DNA of 64,000 nucleotides from Corythucha ciliata (taxonomy: Eukaryota; Arthropoda; Insecta; Hemiptera; Tingidae). How positions within the stretch are numbered: position 1 is the first letter of the stretch; the number at the start of each line of letters is the position of its first letter. Under the pieces are notes generated by a model that had not been told where the DNA came from, ran no database searches, and was given only the letters and a program-made list of their open reading frames with translations. Positions 1 to 13,247 of the stretch are shown here, one piece after another. The stretch lies in the NCBI GenBank assembly GCA_038030265.1, contig CM075938.1, positions 50,337,189 to 50,401,188 of the forward strand, given 5' to 3'. Made by a program: the position numbers and the translations under genes.

Positions 1-1665
1 TTTGGTCTGTCCTTTCCCCACTGTGCCCATACCCAACATACTTGCAATTACCAACATATTTATGCGAGGGAGCCATAAAAATTCTTCTTCCGGTTTCCTG
101 GATCGCTAGGGAGCCCCCCCCCCCATACTGTAGAATTCACTTGAAACCTCACCATAGTAAGCATGTGATTAACTCAAGAATAGCTCAGAAACCCTGAAAA
201 AAAAATTTTCTCATGATTTGCTGCCCTTAAGCTTCTTTTGCGCGAAATGCAACGGCGCTGTATTAGTCGGAGATCTCGAGCTCGAGCCGGCTCTCCGTGT
301 GAATAGCGACGTCGTGCTCATTGCATTTTTGGCCATATTGTTCCAAAGGAACGCGCTTCGCTTTAACAGAAACCGGATGTTCACCCATGTGTCTGAGGTG
401 CTAAAAGACTAACTGCTATAATCATTATTACAGTCCAAAGCTCGGTAGTATGGCTGCGTGTCACGCACGGAAAAGATGACCGCGGCTAAAAGGCCTGAGG
501 GAAAGATTTTGCCACCCCTTCTTAATCAACCATGAGTGTATAGGGGTGGCACAGCGGTCGGGGATAAAGAGTGAAAGAGAGAGAGAGAGAGAGGAAATAC
601 GAGTAAAAGAGTCGAAAGACTTGAACCAATCAGGCCCCTTCTTATAAGTCACCCTCTTTCGTGCTTTCCTTCTACCATTTTCTCGGAAAGGGCAGATTTT
701 TACACTTCTGGGTCCACTAAATGTTCCTTCCTTCCTTCCTTTTACAACGGGGAGGTGGGGGGAGTTATCAAGACAACCCCTCACGAGAGGGGAGGGTCAA
801 GCAAAAATACGAAAATTGAAAATACGCCCCCTTCAAATACTTACAAAACATGTATGGGTCTTCCCTGGGGGACATCACTCTTCAATGACATCAGGCTGCT
901 TGTCTCAAGATGATGTCCCCTGCAAGGAAAAAACCGTGCATCAATAAATAACCATGTCCCATATAAAAAGGTCCTTTTTTTTATTGCTAATTCAACTATT
1001 CCCGCTTTTTTTACGGGGCTCATGTCAATTTCGTATATACATTACAGAGCTGCCACCCCAATCCTTGGTCGCTTTAACACACGTCGTATTCTGGGCTTCT
1101 GGAAGCCTTGCTATCACGGTCTTTGAGACCATATAAATCAACATAAATAAATTGATCCCAAAAGACGGGGGTTTCCGCCCGATGGAGGCGGCTATACTTC
1201 TTAGAGCTAAGTACCAGTGTTTGTGACTAAAAACTTCCAGTATGCCTGGAATGGAAACTCTACAGGGTAACGGAATATCAGGCTCAAAACCCGGTCAATC
1301 GGCCCTTCAGAGAATAGAATTTCCTCTCCTTACCAAATCGGGACACGCTTTAAGCATAGGTGGGGTCTTTAAGCAGTATTTAAGCGTTTATTCGTTTCAA
1401 TAGAGAACAACAACCCACTGGGGAAAAGTTACATTTCAGCATGGCATAGGCTTTGGTTGACCTCGCCGACATAGTTTTAAGAGCTCAAACGCCAGTCAAA
1501 ATTATTTGTATTTTGTACACAAACCCTTGAACGGACATTGTTGACTCGCCTTTGGGCCATAGCCGACATTGTCCGTTTAAGGTTTAAATGATTCTGTCTA
1601 CAAAATAATAAATTTTGAGCACCGCTGCTTAGTGGCTGTTGTGGTCACCCGGCCCTTAATCGGTT

Positions 1666-1817
1666 TTAAGCCCGGTGCACACAGTGTTTGTTTTCACGAT
1701 AACTGGCGTGCAAGTTTTTTGAAAACAGCTCAAATATGCTCTCGAAACATTACTCCTTTTAAAAACATTGCATGCCTGCAGTTATCATGAAACCAGTCAC
1801 CGTCAGTTCACCGCCCT
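1666..1817. mobile_element. MITE-like short inverted-repeat element
   Basis: The left end reads AAGCCCGGTGCACACAGTG and later ACGATAACTGGCGTGCAA. The right end, read on the other strand, gives AAGGGCGGTGAACTGACG and later ATGATAACTGCAGGCATGCAA. The ends therefore form an imperfect inverted repeat of about 50 bp around a short centre, with no coding capacity. The target-site duplication is unclear, so the superfamily is open. The GCCC-starting ends resemble the TTAA-flanked element at 27632. Confidence 0.45.
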
Positions 1818-4800
1818 TTAGTCAAGAAATAAGCGATTGCAAAGTCGGCGGCTCCACACACGTGATGTTCACCAAATAAAGAACACATTCATCAATTTCA
1901 AGATCATCAGTTTCTAGGCAGTACTATAGAAATCGATTAATACTTTACGAATTCCCGCCTCTGGTCGGTCAGGCCCCCGAGTTGATTTTCTATCGTATTT
2001 GGAGTTTCTGAAATAATTGGTTTATTGCTTATTGTGTGCGAGCTGTATGGATTTCATCTACAAACCTATATTATGTAAAGAAGGGATCAATGTGAAATTT
2101 CAAGGTGAGGTAACGTGAGGCTTGCTTTCATGCCCCCTTCGTCGCCTCGGACATTAAAGTTGGTGGACGTTAGTAGGTACTGTCAATTTTATAAGTACAG
2201 GTGCTAGGCGCCTTTAAGAACTCAGCTTGGCTCATTACTGGGCCGTCAAATAGGGTGTTTTGAAAATTCTGGTTCAGTAACCTTGGAAAATTCATATTTG
2301 ATGCCCTACAGTCGGTGATACCACCGACAATTTTTGTTTTCAACGTAAAACCTGTAATTTCCGCAAGAGTAAATCAGTGTTTCGACTCACAAATAATCTG
2401 CGACGGGTATCTCGTTAGAAGATAATCCAAGTCAGGCTGCGGATGCGGTTGATGCTGTTCTGGGCGAAACATAAGCATATTTCTCATGATACGGCAGGGC
2501 AGGCGCGAAGAGGAGAGGATGATATCGGACGTTTATTAAATGATTTCTTGTAGAAAACGAGAGTGGTTTCGATCAACTGTACACCATCATCAGTCTGTGA
2601 TTTTTATTTTTTTAAGCAATGCTCAGCCGATTCAAACAAAGAGAAAATAGGCGCTCATATTACGTATTTTTAAATAACGAAACTTAATTAAAAAAAGGTG
2701 AAAAACAATAAAAAAAATAAATCACGTGGGTCACCACCCTTTGGTAAACTTTACACAGCCGAAGGACAGCCGGGTACTGGAGTTTAGGGGGTGAAATGCC
2801 CATCGATTCACCGTTGTTAGAGTGAATTTCATTGGAACGAGCTGGCTCCGCCCTCTTTTTCACCGTCATTTCACTTTGAAATCCCTACGGATAGAGAGAG
2901 GAGAGTCATTCCCTTCCAACCCTCCCCCTCACTCCTCTTCATGACCATTTTTTTAAAAACACAAGTCACACTTACAAAAACCTATCTCTCTCGGGTTATC
3001 ATAGGGAATAATAGTAAATAATGCACTTTTTTTATTATGGTCGAAAGGCCCAAACATGGTTTTTCCTCAAATCTCTTTCAGCGTCACGGGGCGTTCCACT
3101 TCCATAAAGCGATATGCCACAGAAGTCGACTGGGCGGCTAAATTAGTCCACAATGAAAAACAGTTTATATGAATTGAGCACTGTGTACCCTGAAAACTTC
3201 GAAAAGATCTGCAATCGTTGCAAAATTTCAATTTTTATATGAAAAGTCGCCAGATTTTATTCAATTTATTTCAAAAATGAAAGAAATCAGAGGGGGGGAT
3301 TCTATAACTTAACCTGATTTCATTCATTTCTCCAAACGAAATCAATGACATGCCCAGTGGCGTAGGAACGGGGGTGACAGGGGTTCAATGTACCACTCCG
3401 AATGGGCCTGTGCATTTGTACCCCCGGATTTTAGCTGACGGAGAAAAACCTTGTTCAAAACGCTTCACAAATCGTATTCTGTCTTTTCTATTGGCATAGT
3501 TTCCGAGCTTAGTAAGCCCAAAATTCTAAAGGTTCCGAGAAGCAAGAACACCTGTAACAACAGCGTGCGAGAAACACCTATAAGCATAAAAATGATCGAT
3601 AATGGAGTCAATTCAGTTTCTGGGCTATTAAATATGTATACCACTCAGGGCCGAAAAATAAGATTAGTATGAGGCAAAATTTCCAGGTTCCTGGCCAAGT
3701 GGCCAATAAGTCAAGTGGAGACACAATCACCACATTTCTGACCAATAAGTGAACAAATGTTTCCAGACATTTCTCAGTAAAAGTGACAGACACTGTCAGT
3801 TTCTTGGGTATTATTTTATTTATCAAGACTGCGGCTTTAAACACAATGGCTCACTGGCTCAACTGAGATTTTCTTATGTTATTTACCGGTTTTTGGGCGG
3901 GAAACGCTCATTCCGTACGATTCATCAGCGTAGCGATTTCACCCTTTGCTAGGTGAACTGCATTCTCTTTACCCATGCGACAATATAAATGGTCAATATA
4001 GTACAAACCCGAAATACAGTTGTTAGAAAGTAAAAATTACATTTAGACCTCCCAAACTAAGCCATCTTGCAGGAAGTGGCATTCGGTGGCATTCGACACC
4101 CTTCAGGCTAATCGGGGATTTGTCCGCTGAATCTGCTTGACGAATAATTATAACTAGCCCCCACCCGAACCGTATTTTTTGTTCTAAAAACATCGAATAT
4201 TAACTTTAAATTGACCAATCGGTCCCTAAATAGGTAGCATATAAGTCCTAATTAAGCGATGGAAAGCCCTTCATCAACATCCATATAAATACAAATTTAT
4301 GGATTGTCCAAAAGAAACGATCTCTCAGCCAAATTCATTGCATGTTAGCCGTACCAACGCAATGATTGAAACTTGGTGACTCTTTTTGGAAAATTCCAAT
4401 CATGTAAAATTATAGAATTACTACTCGCAATCACCATAAATTTTATTCTAAGTGTTCCTTGAATGTGTCTGAATTACTCCGAAAGCTCGAGAGGTCGACA
4501 TTGTACGTATCCTTGCCCTGAGCAGATGTACCTACTAGATTGGACTGTTTATGGGGGATTTTCGGCGGCTAAGATTCAGGATGAGAGTGATTTAGGAAAT
4601 TTAAATCAATGAATTGTGCCCCCGCCTCTAATCGATTTTAGGGTGCGGGAAATGGTGGAAAATCTCCCTCCGAGGCTAGGATTTGTCGTTAAAGTCAAAA
4701 CATCTCTGATAGTGACGACTTGAGCGGATAAAATAAAACTGACGAGAGCTTGGAGAAACTGTCTGTGCATGCTATGCTATGGTTGCGGCTATGTTCCACT

Positions 4801-6209
4801 GGTGAGCTCCAAGGTATAGAGCGTGGTTTTTGGGCTTCAGCCCGCGGTCTTTTTCGCGGAGAATATTTGGCTACTCTGGAGCGTAGAAGAAGGGCTTAGG
4901 AATTCGACTTTCCTGACCGGTGGAGGCTGTCATACAACCAGTCTAAGCTCAATAAGGGGTGACAGGTGGACCATTCAGTGGTGTTGACGGTGCAGATGGG
5001 ATTCGGGATGAATTCTCTTCGTCTTGAAAGAGAACGATGGAGCGTTAAGTGAATCTCCGAAGTTTCCAGGACGACCCTCCGCCACCCTCCGTCGTTCATA
5101 AGAATGAGGTTAAAACTCTCGAAATGTGGTAAAAAATCTCCGTGCAGTTTGGTCGAATGATATAGGTACCTACAAACGGTTTTCTTGTTGAACAATGTTG
5201 TTACATTAGAGCGTTTTGTGGACCTGAAGATGAGCAGGGACTATCGTGATTGGTGCTCTGGAGAGAGACCTTTTCACCCCTTGAATCTTCTCTCGTCCCT
5301 CGGGAAGGGCCATAAAACATAATTTCAATTAAGAAATTGCTCCACTAGGGTCAAACAGAGGGAGAAAAGTGACTCAAGCTTTTCCACTCATGTTTTACCG
5401 TGAGTTGCGTTTATTACGCTGTCCCCAAAGAGAAACAATTTATGAATGTGCGAATTTGTTCTTCTATTTTCTACAATTTCAACTTTTATTCAATTATTTA
5501 TTTATTCACAATTATTATCTACAATAGGATGAGTGAGCCTTGTAAAAGTTTGCAAACATCCCTCGAAATAAATCACGACCGGGGAGTTTTTATTGCTTCT
5601 CGCTCGCCCTTTCGCCGTTAGCTTCCATTTATTTTGAGCCCTCACGAACAGTTTGAGTAGTGATTTCAATAAAAGGCAGTACGGTGAAGCTTCGCGTCGG
5701 GGCCATCTGTTAAAAGGACCCGACGGAGGAGTTGCCCGACAATGATCCTTTTGAGAGAGAAAGTGTGTGTGAGTGGGTGAGAGAGACATTTGTGCTCTAC
5801 TCACATTCATTTAAAACTGAAGAACAATAATAGAAAAAAAAACAACAACGGGAAGAGGGGGACGATTGAAGTTTTCTGGCACAATAGGACCTGTTTTTGT
5901 TGTTTAAAAGTCAGGTTGTATAGCGGAAGAAATACTGTTAAGAGTGTTGTGTCCGGAGAAATATTTAACAGGGTGGTAAAGTAAGTTAGTAAATAAAGGT
6001 GTTTCAATTAGCGAAAGCTTTTGTCCCTCATTTGACCCTGTGTTGATAAAACTCGTTTAATAGCTTTTACCCCCTCAAGGAAGTGGAGGCTCAAACGAGC
6101 AATATAAGCCCTCGTTCTTGCCTTGAAATTTCATTTCATTAACCACTTTGCACTTGAGGACGACGAGGTTTATCCATGCATATTACACGAGACTGCCACC
6201 TGATTCTAT

Positions 6210-6344
6210 GGCCCGTATTCATAGTCGCTACTTAAGTTAAAATTCTCTTAAGTAAAAATCAAATCAGTTGCTGTTGGAAAAAAAATCATCTGTTTAGACG
6301 TCCATTAGGGAAATTTAAATTTAAGAAATGTCTATATACGGGCC
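6210..6344. mobile_element. MITE with GGCCCGTAT ends
   Basis: The left end GGCCCGTATTCATAGTCGCT and the right end, which on the other strand starts GGCCCGTATATAGACATT, form a terminal inverted repeat. It extends into TACTTAAGTT-like sequence. The 135-bp body has no open frame. This is a typical non-autonomous DNA element; no clear target duplication is visible. Confidence 0.5.
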
Positions 6345-7551
6345 TGTATCTTGTGTTTTAAGTCTCTTCATCGCAAAAGGGGTTTTTTTTTTCTGTCTCA
6401 CTCCTACAGTCATCAATATTTTGTGTAAAAAAAAAAATATCTAGAGTTGCCACACCTGTTGGTTGATTGATGAGACACAAGCTCGACTCGATCGAAGGCG
6501 CTCATCAGAATAAAAGGTTTCGATCCGTTTTTACCCCTATGGCTCAAACGTGTTTCTTCGTACTTTTCATACCCAGCTATTTCCTCCTTTCTTTCAATTT
6601 CTCTCTTTCTATCTCTCTCTCTCTCTCTCTCTTTTTTTTAATGCTCCAACAGAGAAAATTTGAAACTTGAAGAAACCTGTTGTCATTCGGAGCCATCTGT
6701 CAAATAGCTCTAAGCCGTGTAGCACCCCCCACGCCCCGCCGGCTCGGATGAGTGTCACCCGTGGCTAATGCGTTGATGGATTAGAAAAACGAGCCTTTAG
6801 TGCCCCCATCTCTGATTTATACCAATTGAATAAAAGTCTTAAAACCACGAATCTATTTTTCGAGTGATTGACTCCTGCTGTAAAAATAGTTTTTTTTTTT
6901 TCTTTTTGCTCAAAGGCCATTTATGTTTTTCAACGACTCTGCCTTGTATTATGCTAAAACGCACTAAATGCAAATGTTGTCCACATGGTGTTGAAAAGGG
7001 TGAGCGAGTCCCTTTTCACGATTTATTACTTCACCCCCTCCTCTCACTGGCTTCGACCCATCTTATCCAAAAAAGGAGGAAGGGGAGGGTGTGTAACATA
7101 AAAAGGGAGGCTAATCTGAGAGAATAGGGCGACATAAGGGATTCGGAGCCCTGTGTGCTGGGAGAGAGGACAAATACTTTCAAATGGGTCGCTTAGTGCT
7201 CCCATTAAAGCATTCGCCGGGTTCTCTGGTCCTCTCGTTGAAATGAATGTGTTTATTGTGAAAAGGAGGCAAAGGCAACGAGCATGTGCACTATTGACGT
7301 TGTAGGCCTGTTGACGAAATCAGGAGGAGGATGGGGGGGGGATCAACAATCCCCTATAATACCCCCCTGGATAAAGGATTAATTTGGGCGAGTGTATATT
7401 GGGCAGGTAGGGCTAATCAAGGGACCTATTTGTTGCTTTGAGAGGAATTGGCCAGTTCGAGTTACTGATAACGTTCCCTCGAAAATTATTTTAAAATAGC
7501 CAGTAAAAGCATGGTAATAGATAGAAAAAGTTTAATTGAATTTGTTGATTG

Positions 7552-8880
7552 TAGTCTAGTCAACGAATGCCAAAAATAGGGGTCTAGACGGAAAGTCAAA
7601 ACGTATAAAAACTAACTGCGGTACGTTGTTTGGTATGCCTAGAGGTATGACATATTAAAAGTCCTTGGCCCTAGTGATGGCGCAAGGGGTGGAGAGGGAG
7701 GGGCAAAGGTCTCTTATTTTGGTTTTAGGGCTTTATCTCGGAAGGGGTTGGTTTCTTACAACATGTACGCGTATGCAAAATTATAGCTCACGCCGTCTGT
7801 AACCGTTAGTAAGATAAATGAACTCGGAACAAGTGATTTTCGAAAACAAACTTTTTTGCAACACATTTTATGGAAAAATTTTGTGGCCATCGTCTCTGAT
7901 CTTAATTCCATCGAAAATAAAGTTCTAGAGAATTGAATTTCATTTAGAACTTGCCGTGTGCCACCAAAAGGGGAGACATAACTCACCAGGAGAAAAATGT
8001 GGAAAAATAAATTACTGTAGAAAGACCAGTAGAGGTCTGAGATGGGGTCTAGTATGGACTCAAAAACAAGTGACTCGGCGTACAGCTTTAGCTGATGCCT
8101 AATTGCCTCCTAAAAAATACCGCTTTTGAGTAAACGTATAGTGGATAGGTAGTCTGATTCATTCATTATTTTTTGGCTGAGGCTCCTCTTTTTTTGAGTA
8201 AAACTGAAATATCTCTCCTTCCTGCTGTTATTATGGTAATTTTGACGACAAATCCTAAACGAAGACACTTTTTTCATTTTGGAACGGTCACATCCAACGG
8301 CACAAATCATCATAAGCTTTCTATACAGAGGGTTAAAGTTGCGTTAAATAGCGTTCTTTATATTTTCGCTAAGCTATCCATCGAAAAATTAGTAGAATAA
8401 GTTCATAACGTAAGGCGCCCATTTTTGCTAAACGTTCTTCAGATGGATGCGTTTAGAATCCCTCTTACTATTTTTTTTTATAGGCATCCCGAATTCCCTC
8501 AAGGGTTTTAAACAATGTGCACCAAACGTTTTCCTGTTCTTTTGGGTGTCTGGGCCAAATCCTAATTTAACTGTTCTATACCTACGTTTATCTTGCTAAC
8601 GGTTTGAAATGGCCAAAAAACCATAAGATAATAAAAAGTAGAGAATTCTGAGAGCATTAATTTTGTATACGCATCAATGTTCTGAAAAACCAACCCCCAC
8701 TATGATATAGGCAAAAAACCATAAATAAAGACCTTTGACCCTTCCCCCTCCCCCCTTGCGCCAACAATAGGTTCAAGGACTTTTAGTATGTTATACCACT
8801 AGGCATCCCAAACAACGTGGCACAGTCGGTTTTTGTACGTTTTGACTTTCCACCTAGAATCATTCATTGACTGGGCTAAA
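7552..8880. mobile_element. Long-inverted-repeat (foldback) element
   Basis: The two ends are inverted copies. At about 7553 the sequence GTCTAGTCAACGAATG is followed by GGAAAGTCAAAACGTA and TTGTTTGGTATGCCTAG. Near 8815-8876 the same order appears on the other strand (TGGAAAGTCAAAACGTAC, TTGTTTGGGATGCCTAG). The similarity continues inward through the shared CCTTGxxCCTA..GGCGCAAGGGG block and CCGTTAGTAAGATAAA / CCGTTAGCAAGATAAA. Arms are a few hundred bases each and diverged, around a centre at about 8.1-8.45 kb. No transposase is recognised. It is probably a non-autonomous foldback or MITE-type element. Confidence 0.6.
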
Positions 8881-8926
8881 CCTCCCATTCCCGGGGTAGT
8901 TAGATCCCAAACGTCAAGACTTCAAT

Positions 8927-9393
8927 GGGCGTTTTTACACTTAACGACACGACACCGACCCGACAACGATAACGATATCGGTGGGCCCTTAATCCCTTAA
9001 TAATGAAGGGGATGGTTTCACACTGGCCCATATATCGGTATCGCGTCGTCCGGCGCCGGCAGGTATCGGCACCGACCTGTCGGCTAGGAGTAAGGCCCCC
9101 ACTCGTGTCGACGCCGTTTTTTTTATTTCAGAAGTGCAGTGAAAACATCGGAAATGAACATCGGAGGTACGATATTAATACGAGTACGATATTACTAATT
9201 GAGTTGATCGAATGTAAGCCCTGCATTTGGGGCAAAACTAATGACAATAATAACATTAAAGTAGTCAGAGATAAAAGTTGGCAGGAAATCTTCAAATTTT
9301 TTTTGTTACGTCTGACGAATAACAAATTCAAAACTACACTACAACAAATAAAATCTCGTATCGGTATCGGCCACGGCAGTGTGAAAACGCCTG
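8927..9393. mobile_element. ATCGGT-rich element with short inverted ends
   Basis: The outer ends GGGCGTTTTTACACT and, on the other strand, AGGCGTTTTCACACT form a 15-bp inverted repeat. The inside and the right flank are rich in cryptic GATATCGGTATCGG and CGACACGACACCGAC motifs that can fold on each other. The 160-codon open frame across it shows no domain and is read through repeat sequence, so I do not call it a gene. The element boundaries are tentative because no target duplication is visible. Confidence 0.3.
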
Positions 9394-10326
9394 TTCGATA
9401 TCGTGTCGGTATCGGTGACGTGTCGTTGTCGTGTCAGTGTTGGCGTCGGCGAGATCGACTTATTACCTATATGTACCTGGTCTGAAAATTCGAATGGCCG
9501 AATCAAGGAAAGGCCTCCCTAGTCAACCCACGCCAGCCTTCGTAGCGTCGCAGTCACAGGAGTCATTCGGGGACAGTTACTTGGACCAACTAGGCAGGAT
9601 GTGTAAATTGACGTTGGGAGGCTACCAGAGGCGTTATATTTTTCAGGCGAACGCGTCAGTGTCTTGGTCTGGAGATCAAAGAATGAACAGTCGTTTTTCA
9701 TAAGACGAAAACCACTGTCATGAGTCTACTGTCTTTCTTACTCGCAAGCCTAGCCGTCCTTCGGTAGCAAGGCGGCACAGTCTGTGGTTGAGTATCCTAC
9801 TTTGAAAGTTTAATACGACCGTGCGGGCAAGCAAATGGGGGGGGGGGTGTCTGTTCGTGTTTTAAAGTCTCAGGTGTATAGGTGAACCCAAGGTGAAAGG
9901 TGTGGCCCACAACGACAAAGAGGTTAACTCTTCATTCTTGGAGGATAGAAAAAGGTAGCCCTTCATACCAGCCAGTTGGCTACAACTCCCGAGCCCAATA
10001 TTTGGTCCTGGTGGCCCTAGAGAAGCCACGATTTTCAGGGGGTTTCCTAGACGGGAGCTCTACGGTTCCTGCCGCACAGAAATACCCTAGAAAGTGTAAT
10101 TTTTTTGTGGTTTCGAAGAAGGCTTGGGTGTGTAAACTAGGTTTTGGGTCACTGGGAACTTGCTTGAACTCAGAATTTGAGGCTTCTTAAGCGCTTCATC
10201 TTGCGAACCCATTGACACATTGATTTCAGTGCCATTTTTCGCTAATTTCCTGTTTTCAAATCGTAGAACAATGATGAGGGAGGAACCAGAGGCAGGTTTT
10301 TCGAAAGGACTGGTCGTTTAATAATG

Positions 10327-12330
10327 GCATGTTTTTCCAGGTTTCGCTGTTGCAACTTGTGTGCAGCGACCCAATTACCAGGTGAGTCTTTTGTTCTTAT
10401 TTTTCGGTTTGTTTTTCTACGCTATAAATTCAGAGGTGGGGTATTGATCAGTTAGTGTCGTTCACTATTTCGATAACCATAACACTAAAGTTAATTTGGA
10501 AAGAAAAGGATTTCTTGGGCAAACATTTCGTTGGAGAAAAATCGCTGGGAAACCTTTTCTTTTATTGACCCGGGAAGAAAATTATTTTGTGGCAAACTAT
10601 TTGCATTGTACGCGAAAATAGTAGGTCGAATGCTGTTTCAAACTCTTGAGTTAGTGAATTTAACGCTTTTTGGAAGCTAATAAGAATACAGTAAAACCTC
10701 GTTAATACACCCCTCGGTAGTACGACACGTCCCGCGTAGTACGACGTTTTTTTCCGGCCCCTAGGACCTGTAGGCATTTTATCATTGAAAATATCCCGCT
10801 TAAAGCACCTCCGCTTAGTAAACCGTCCCGCGTAATACGACGAATTTTCAATGCCCTCGGAAAGAAAATCCCGGGTAATGCGTCGGTATCGGTGGTCTCT
10901 AAATACAACATAGTCACGCCGATTACATCTGTTGAATGCCAGGCGACTGTGTGAGTAAGCTTCAGCCACACGATCAAGGTGTGATCGCAAGAAGTTGGTT
11001 CAACTTTACCAACGTGAGATTGACGTCCCCCGAAATTAACGTCCTGGGGCCTTAGTTAGAGTTGTCGGGAAAAACTCACGTGAGGTGGTTGCTATGGCGG
11101 GATAGTACTATTTCCGATGTAGCGTTCTTGGATACCGCTTGCGAGATTTTTTCCCGACGACTCTAACTAAGGCTCCTGGATGCGATCCATTATGTTTCGA
11201 GGGCCTGGGATGGGATTAAACAGGAAGTTATCACGAATTGTTTTCGAAGAGCCTACATTGGGCGTGAGAATGACGATACACTTCCGAATCCTGTCGAGCT
11301 GTTAGATATCGAATTTGAGGAGCGGTACCCTGGCTACAAATTGGTAGACGATGAGTTGCCAACTACGGAGAAATACCGAGATTCTCGATATGGCGGGCTT
11401 CATCAAGCAGACCACACGTGAGGACGTGCCTGATGATAATGAGGACGATGACGAAGGAGAAGATCCAACACTCACGGGCGTTTCTGAATCTGTCGCTGGA
11501 GTTACCTCCTGTGTCTTACACGGAATCCCGCGTACAACACCGAAACGGTGTTATAAGCGGGATTCCTTGTACTACACCGTCCCGCTTAGTACGACGTTTT
11601 TCTATTTCCCCGTCACCGGTGTATTAACGAGGTTTTACTGTAACTTTTTTAACTATTCTAGTCTTGGACGGGGTGTGTAGTATTGTTGTCGGAGGGATGG
11701 GGGTTCTTTTCAGGACTCACCAGCAGCCGCAGACGACGAAATGCTAGTTGCGTGAGTTTGTTTCCTGCCTAAATTCGCCGCGAGTGTAATTTTCAAATTG
11801 TGCGTCTAAAAGTAAAGACGCCCCCCCCCCTTACGTGAAAAACGAGGCTAATTTTCTTAAATTGTGCGCGAGTGGTCTACGAATGTACGTCTACTGCTTG
11901 GGGGCCTCTCGGGTGAAACGTTTCACGTAAGTTGTTTGTTTTTATTTGACTTGTTTTCTATTGAACCTTTCACTATTCGTTTTTGACGTCACCTTGTTGC
12001 TAGCGTGAATCCTTATTTTACTGTCTCTTTTTGCTGCTTGCGGTTGTCTTGGTCCGAACACGATCTTTCAGGGGGCTTGTTTTTCTTTGAGAGGGCTTGG
12101 TGTTTTCCCCTCCGAGGGCTTGAAATGCCCCTTTCAGAGGGCTGAAAACTCCGGAAGTGTAGCTTCTTTAGGAATTCAAGATAGGCAAGTACACGCACAA
12201 CAGAAGAATCTTGACGTGTGGGATCTATAAACCTATTCCTTGTTAGTACGGACTTGAAGGCAGTGCAGGTGTTCCTGGATGGCTAAATTGTTCGTGGCCA
12301 AGAAGTGGGTTTATAGGTGGGGAGGGGACC
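10327..12330 (+). repeat. Dispersed repeat family, copy 1
   Basis: This stretch resembles 22611-24400 in the same orientation. Matching blocks include CAGGTTTCGCTGTTGC (vs CAGGTTTCGTTGTTGC), AAATTGTGCGCGAGT, CTTTCAGGGGGCTT, TTCAAGATAGGCAAGTACA and TTGTGCGT(C/T)TAAAAGTAA, in the same order. Copy 1 is split by the Tigger-like element at 10689-11640. Neither copy has a recognisable protein domain. It may be an old non-autonomous element or a segmental duplication. Confidence 0.6.
10689..11640 (+). mobile_element. Tigger/pogo-like transposon remnant, 952 bp
   Basis: Both ends are CAGTAAAACCTCGTTAATAC in inverted orientation, each flanked by a TA dinucleotide (10687-10688 and 11641-11642). This is the hallmark of Tc1/mariner-pogo elements. 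Subterminal repeats of CCCGCGTAGTACGACG lie inside each end. At about 11181-11430 the plus strand translates to the C-terminal tail of a jerky/Tigger-type DDE transposase (INCFRRA-like core seen as TNCFRRAYIG, then an acidic DDNEDDDEGEDP stretch). The tail is split by a frameshift near the ELPTT codons. The catalytic domain is missing, so the element is dead or non-autonomous. It inserted into an older dispersed repeat. Confidence 0.85.
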
Positions 12331-12588
12331 TATCCCTGGCCGAGCCCCCCCCCCCCATTCAACAATGCGTCCGACACTTGCTTCATAATACAAGATTTAT
12401 TATGAAGATTTATTTTCTCGGTCGCGACACTACTTTTCTCCCCCAATCGGGCCATGGTTTTTGGCCCCCGAAAGATTAGAAATACGCTATTTTCCCTGTC
12501 TCCTCCGGAATCGATTTGTAAAAAATTGTTGATAGCTTGAGCCCTTAAAAGTTACAGTAGGGTGAAGATCCCAAGCCTGTCTTTTCAG

Positions 12589-12723
12589 ATGGCCTCTAAT
12601 GAAGCCCTGCGAAGCCTTCTATCGCGAGGGCGAGAAAAAAAAGAAAAGGCGAGAGTCGGAAAATCGGAGGTGGGCGTAAAGCTTTGGAGACAGAAAAAGG
12701 AGATTCGTGAGGGTTACAACTGA
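12589..12723 (+). CDS. Possible small ORF, 44 aa, basic
   Basis: A CTTTTCAG acceptor-like signal directly precedes an ATG that opens 44 codons (MASNEALRSLLSRGREKK onward, ending EGYN). The product is very basic and looks more like coding sequence than its surroundings, but it matches no family I know. It could be a first coding exon, a short peptide gene or chance. Confidence is low. Confidence 0.15.
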   Translation: MASNEALRSLLSRGREKKEKARVGKSEVGVKLWRQKKEIREGYN

Positions 12724-13247
12724 GTTCAACTTCGTAATAGTGCTAGGAGGGAGGAGACGGGCGAGAGATGCTGTGAAGGCGGACTAATGAAAAACAGAAC
12801 ACAAGATCACAACGGTGAAGTCGCGGTCCTGGGGAGTTTGAGAGGGTTGATGAGAGTGTGAGAGGGACAGAGTGATAGTCACCGATGTGGCAATGTGGTG
12901 GTGGGGGTGAGTGATTGTAGGGTTGACGGGGACTGGTAAGAAAAGAAAGAAAAAAGTTGGTAGCGAGACCAAAGGAAGTGAAATAATAATAGAAAAAGGA
13001 AAAGAAAACGAGAACCGTGTTGGTATCACGCTGTGAGACTTTCCCTCGAACTTGGAGCTCTTTATTTTTAAAGTCATTTAACTTTTTTTAGGATTCTTTC
13101 ACATCTTTCCACATCAAATGGAATATACATTTTACGTTTCCAAGCATAAAAAATTAAAACTTTCTTTTTGGAACGCAGGAAGTTTGAGTTACCAATCATT
13201 TTATTGTTTTACCCACCCTTCATTGAAATAAAAACTTTTTTTTTCAG

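Larger units (their letters stand above)
1..7550. other. Gene-poor repeat-bearing region
   Basis: I find no coding exon here that I can support: the open frames are short, lack recognisable domains and are not joined by good splice signals. Simple-sequence tracts include an 11-C run at 114-124, a (GA)n run near 573-593, a CT-rich run near 6605-6640 and several A/T runs. Two MITE-like inverted repeats (about 1666-1817 and 6210-6344) are listed separately. The rest is unassigned AT-rich intergenic sequence. Confidence 0.6.

Noticed and set aside
9003..9485. 160-codon open frame on the plus strand
   Set aside because: It reads through an ATCGGT-rich repetitive element with inverted ends and shows no domain or coding-like composition.
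12784..13077. 97-codon Ser/Pro/Phe/His-rich frame on the minus strand
   Set aside because: It is a translation of a purine-rich low-complexity tract and not credible as a gene.
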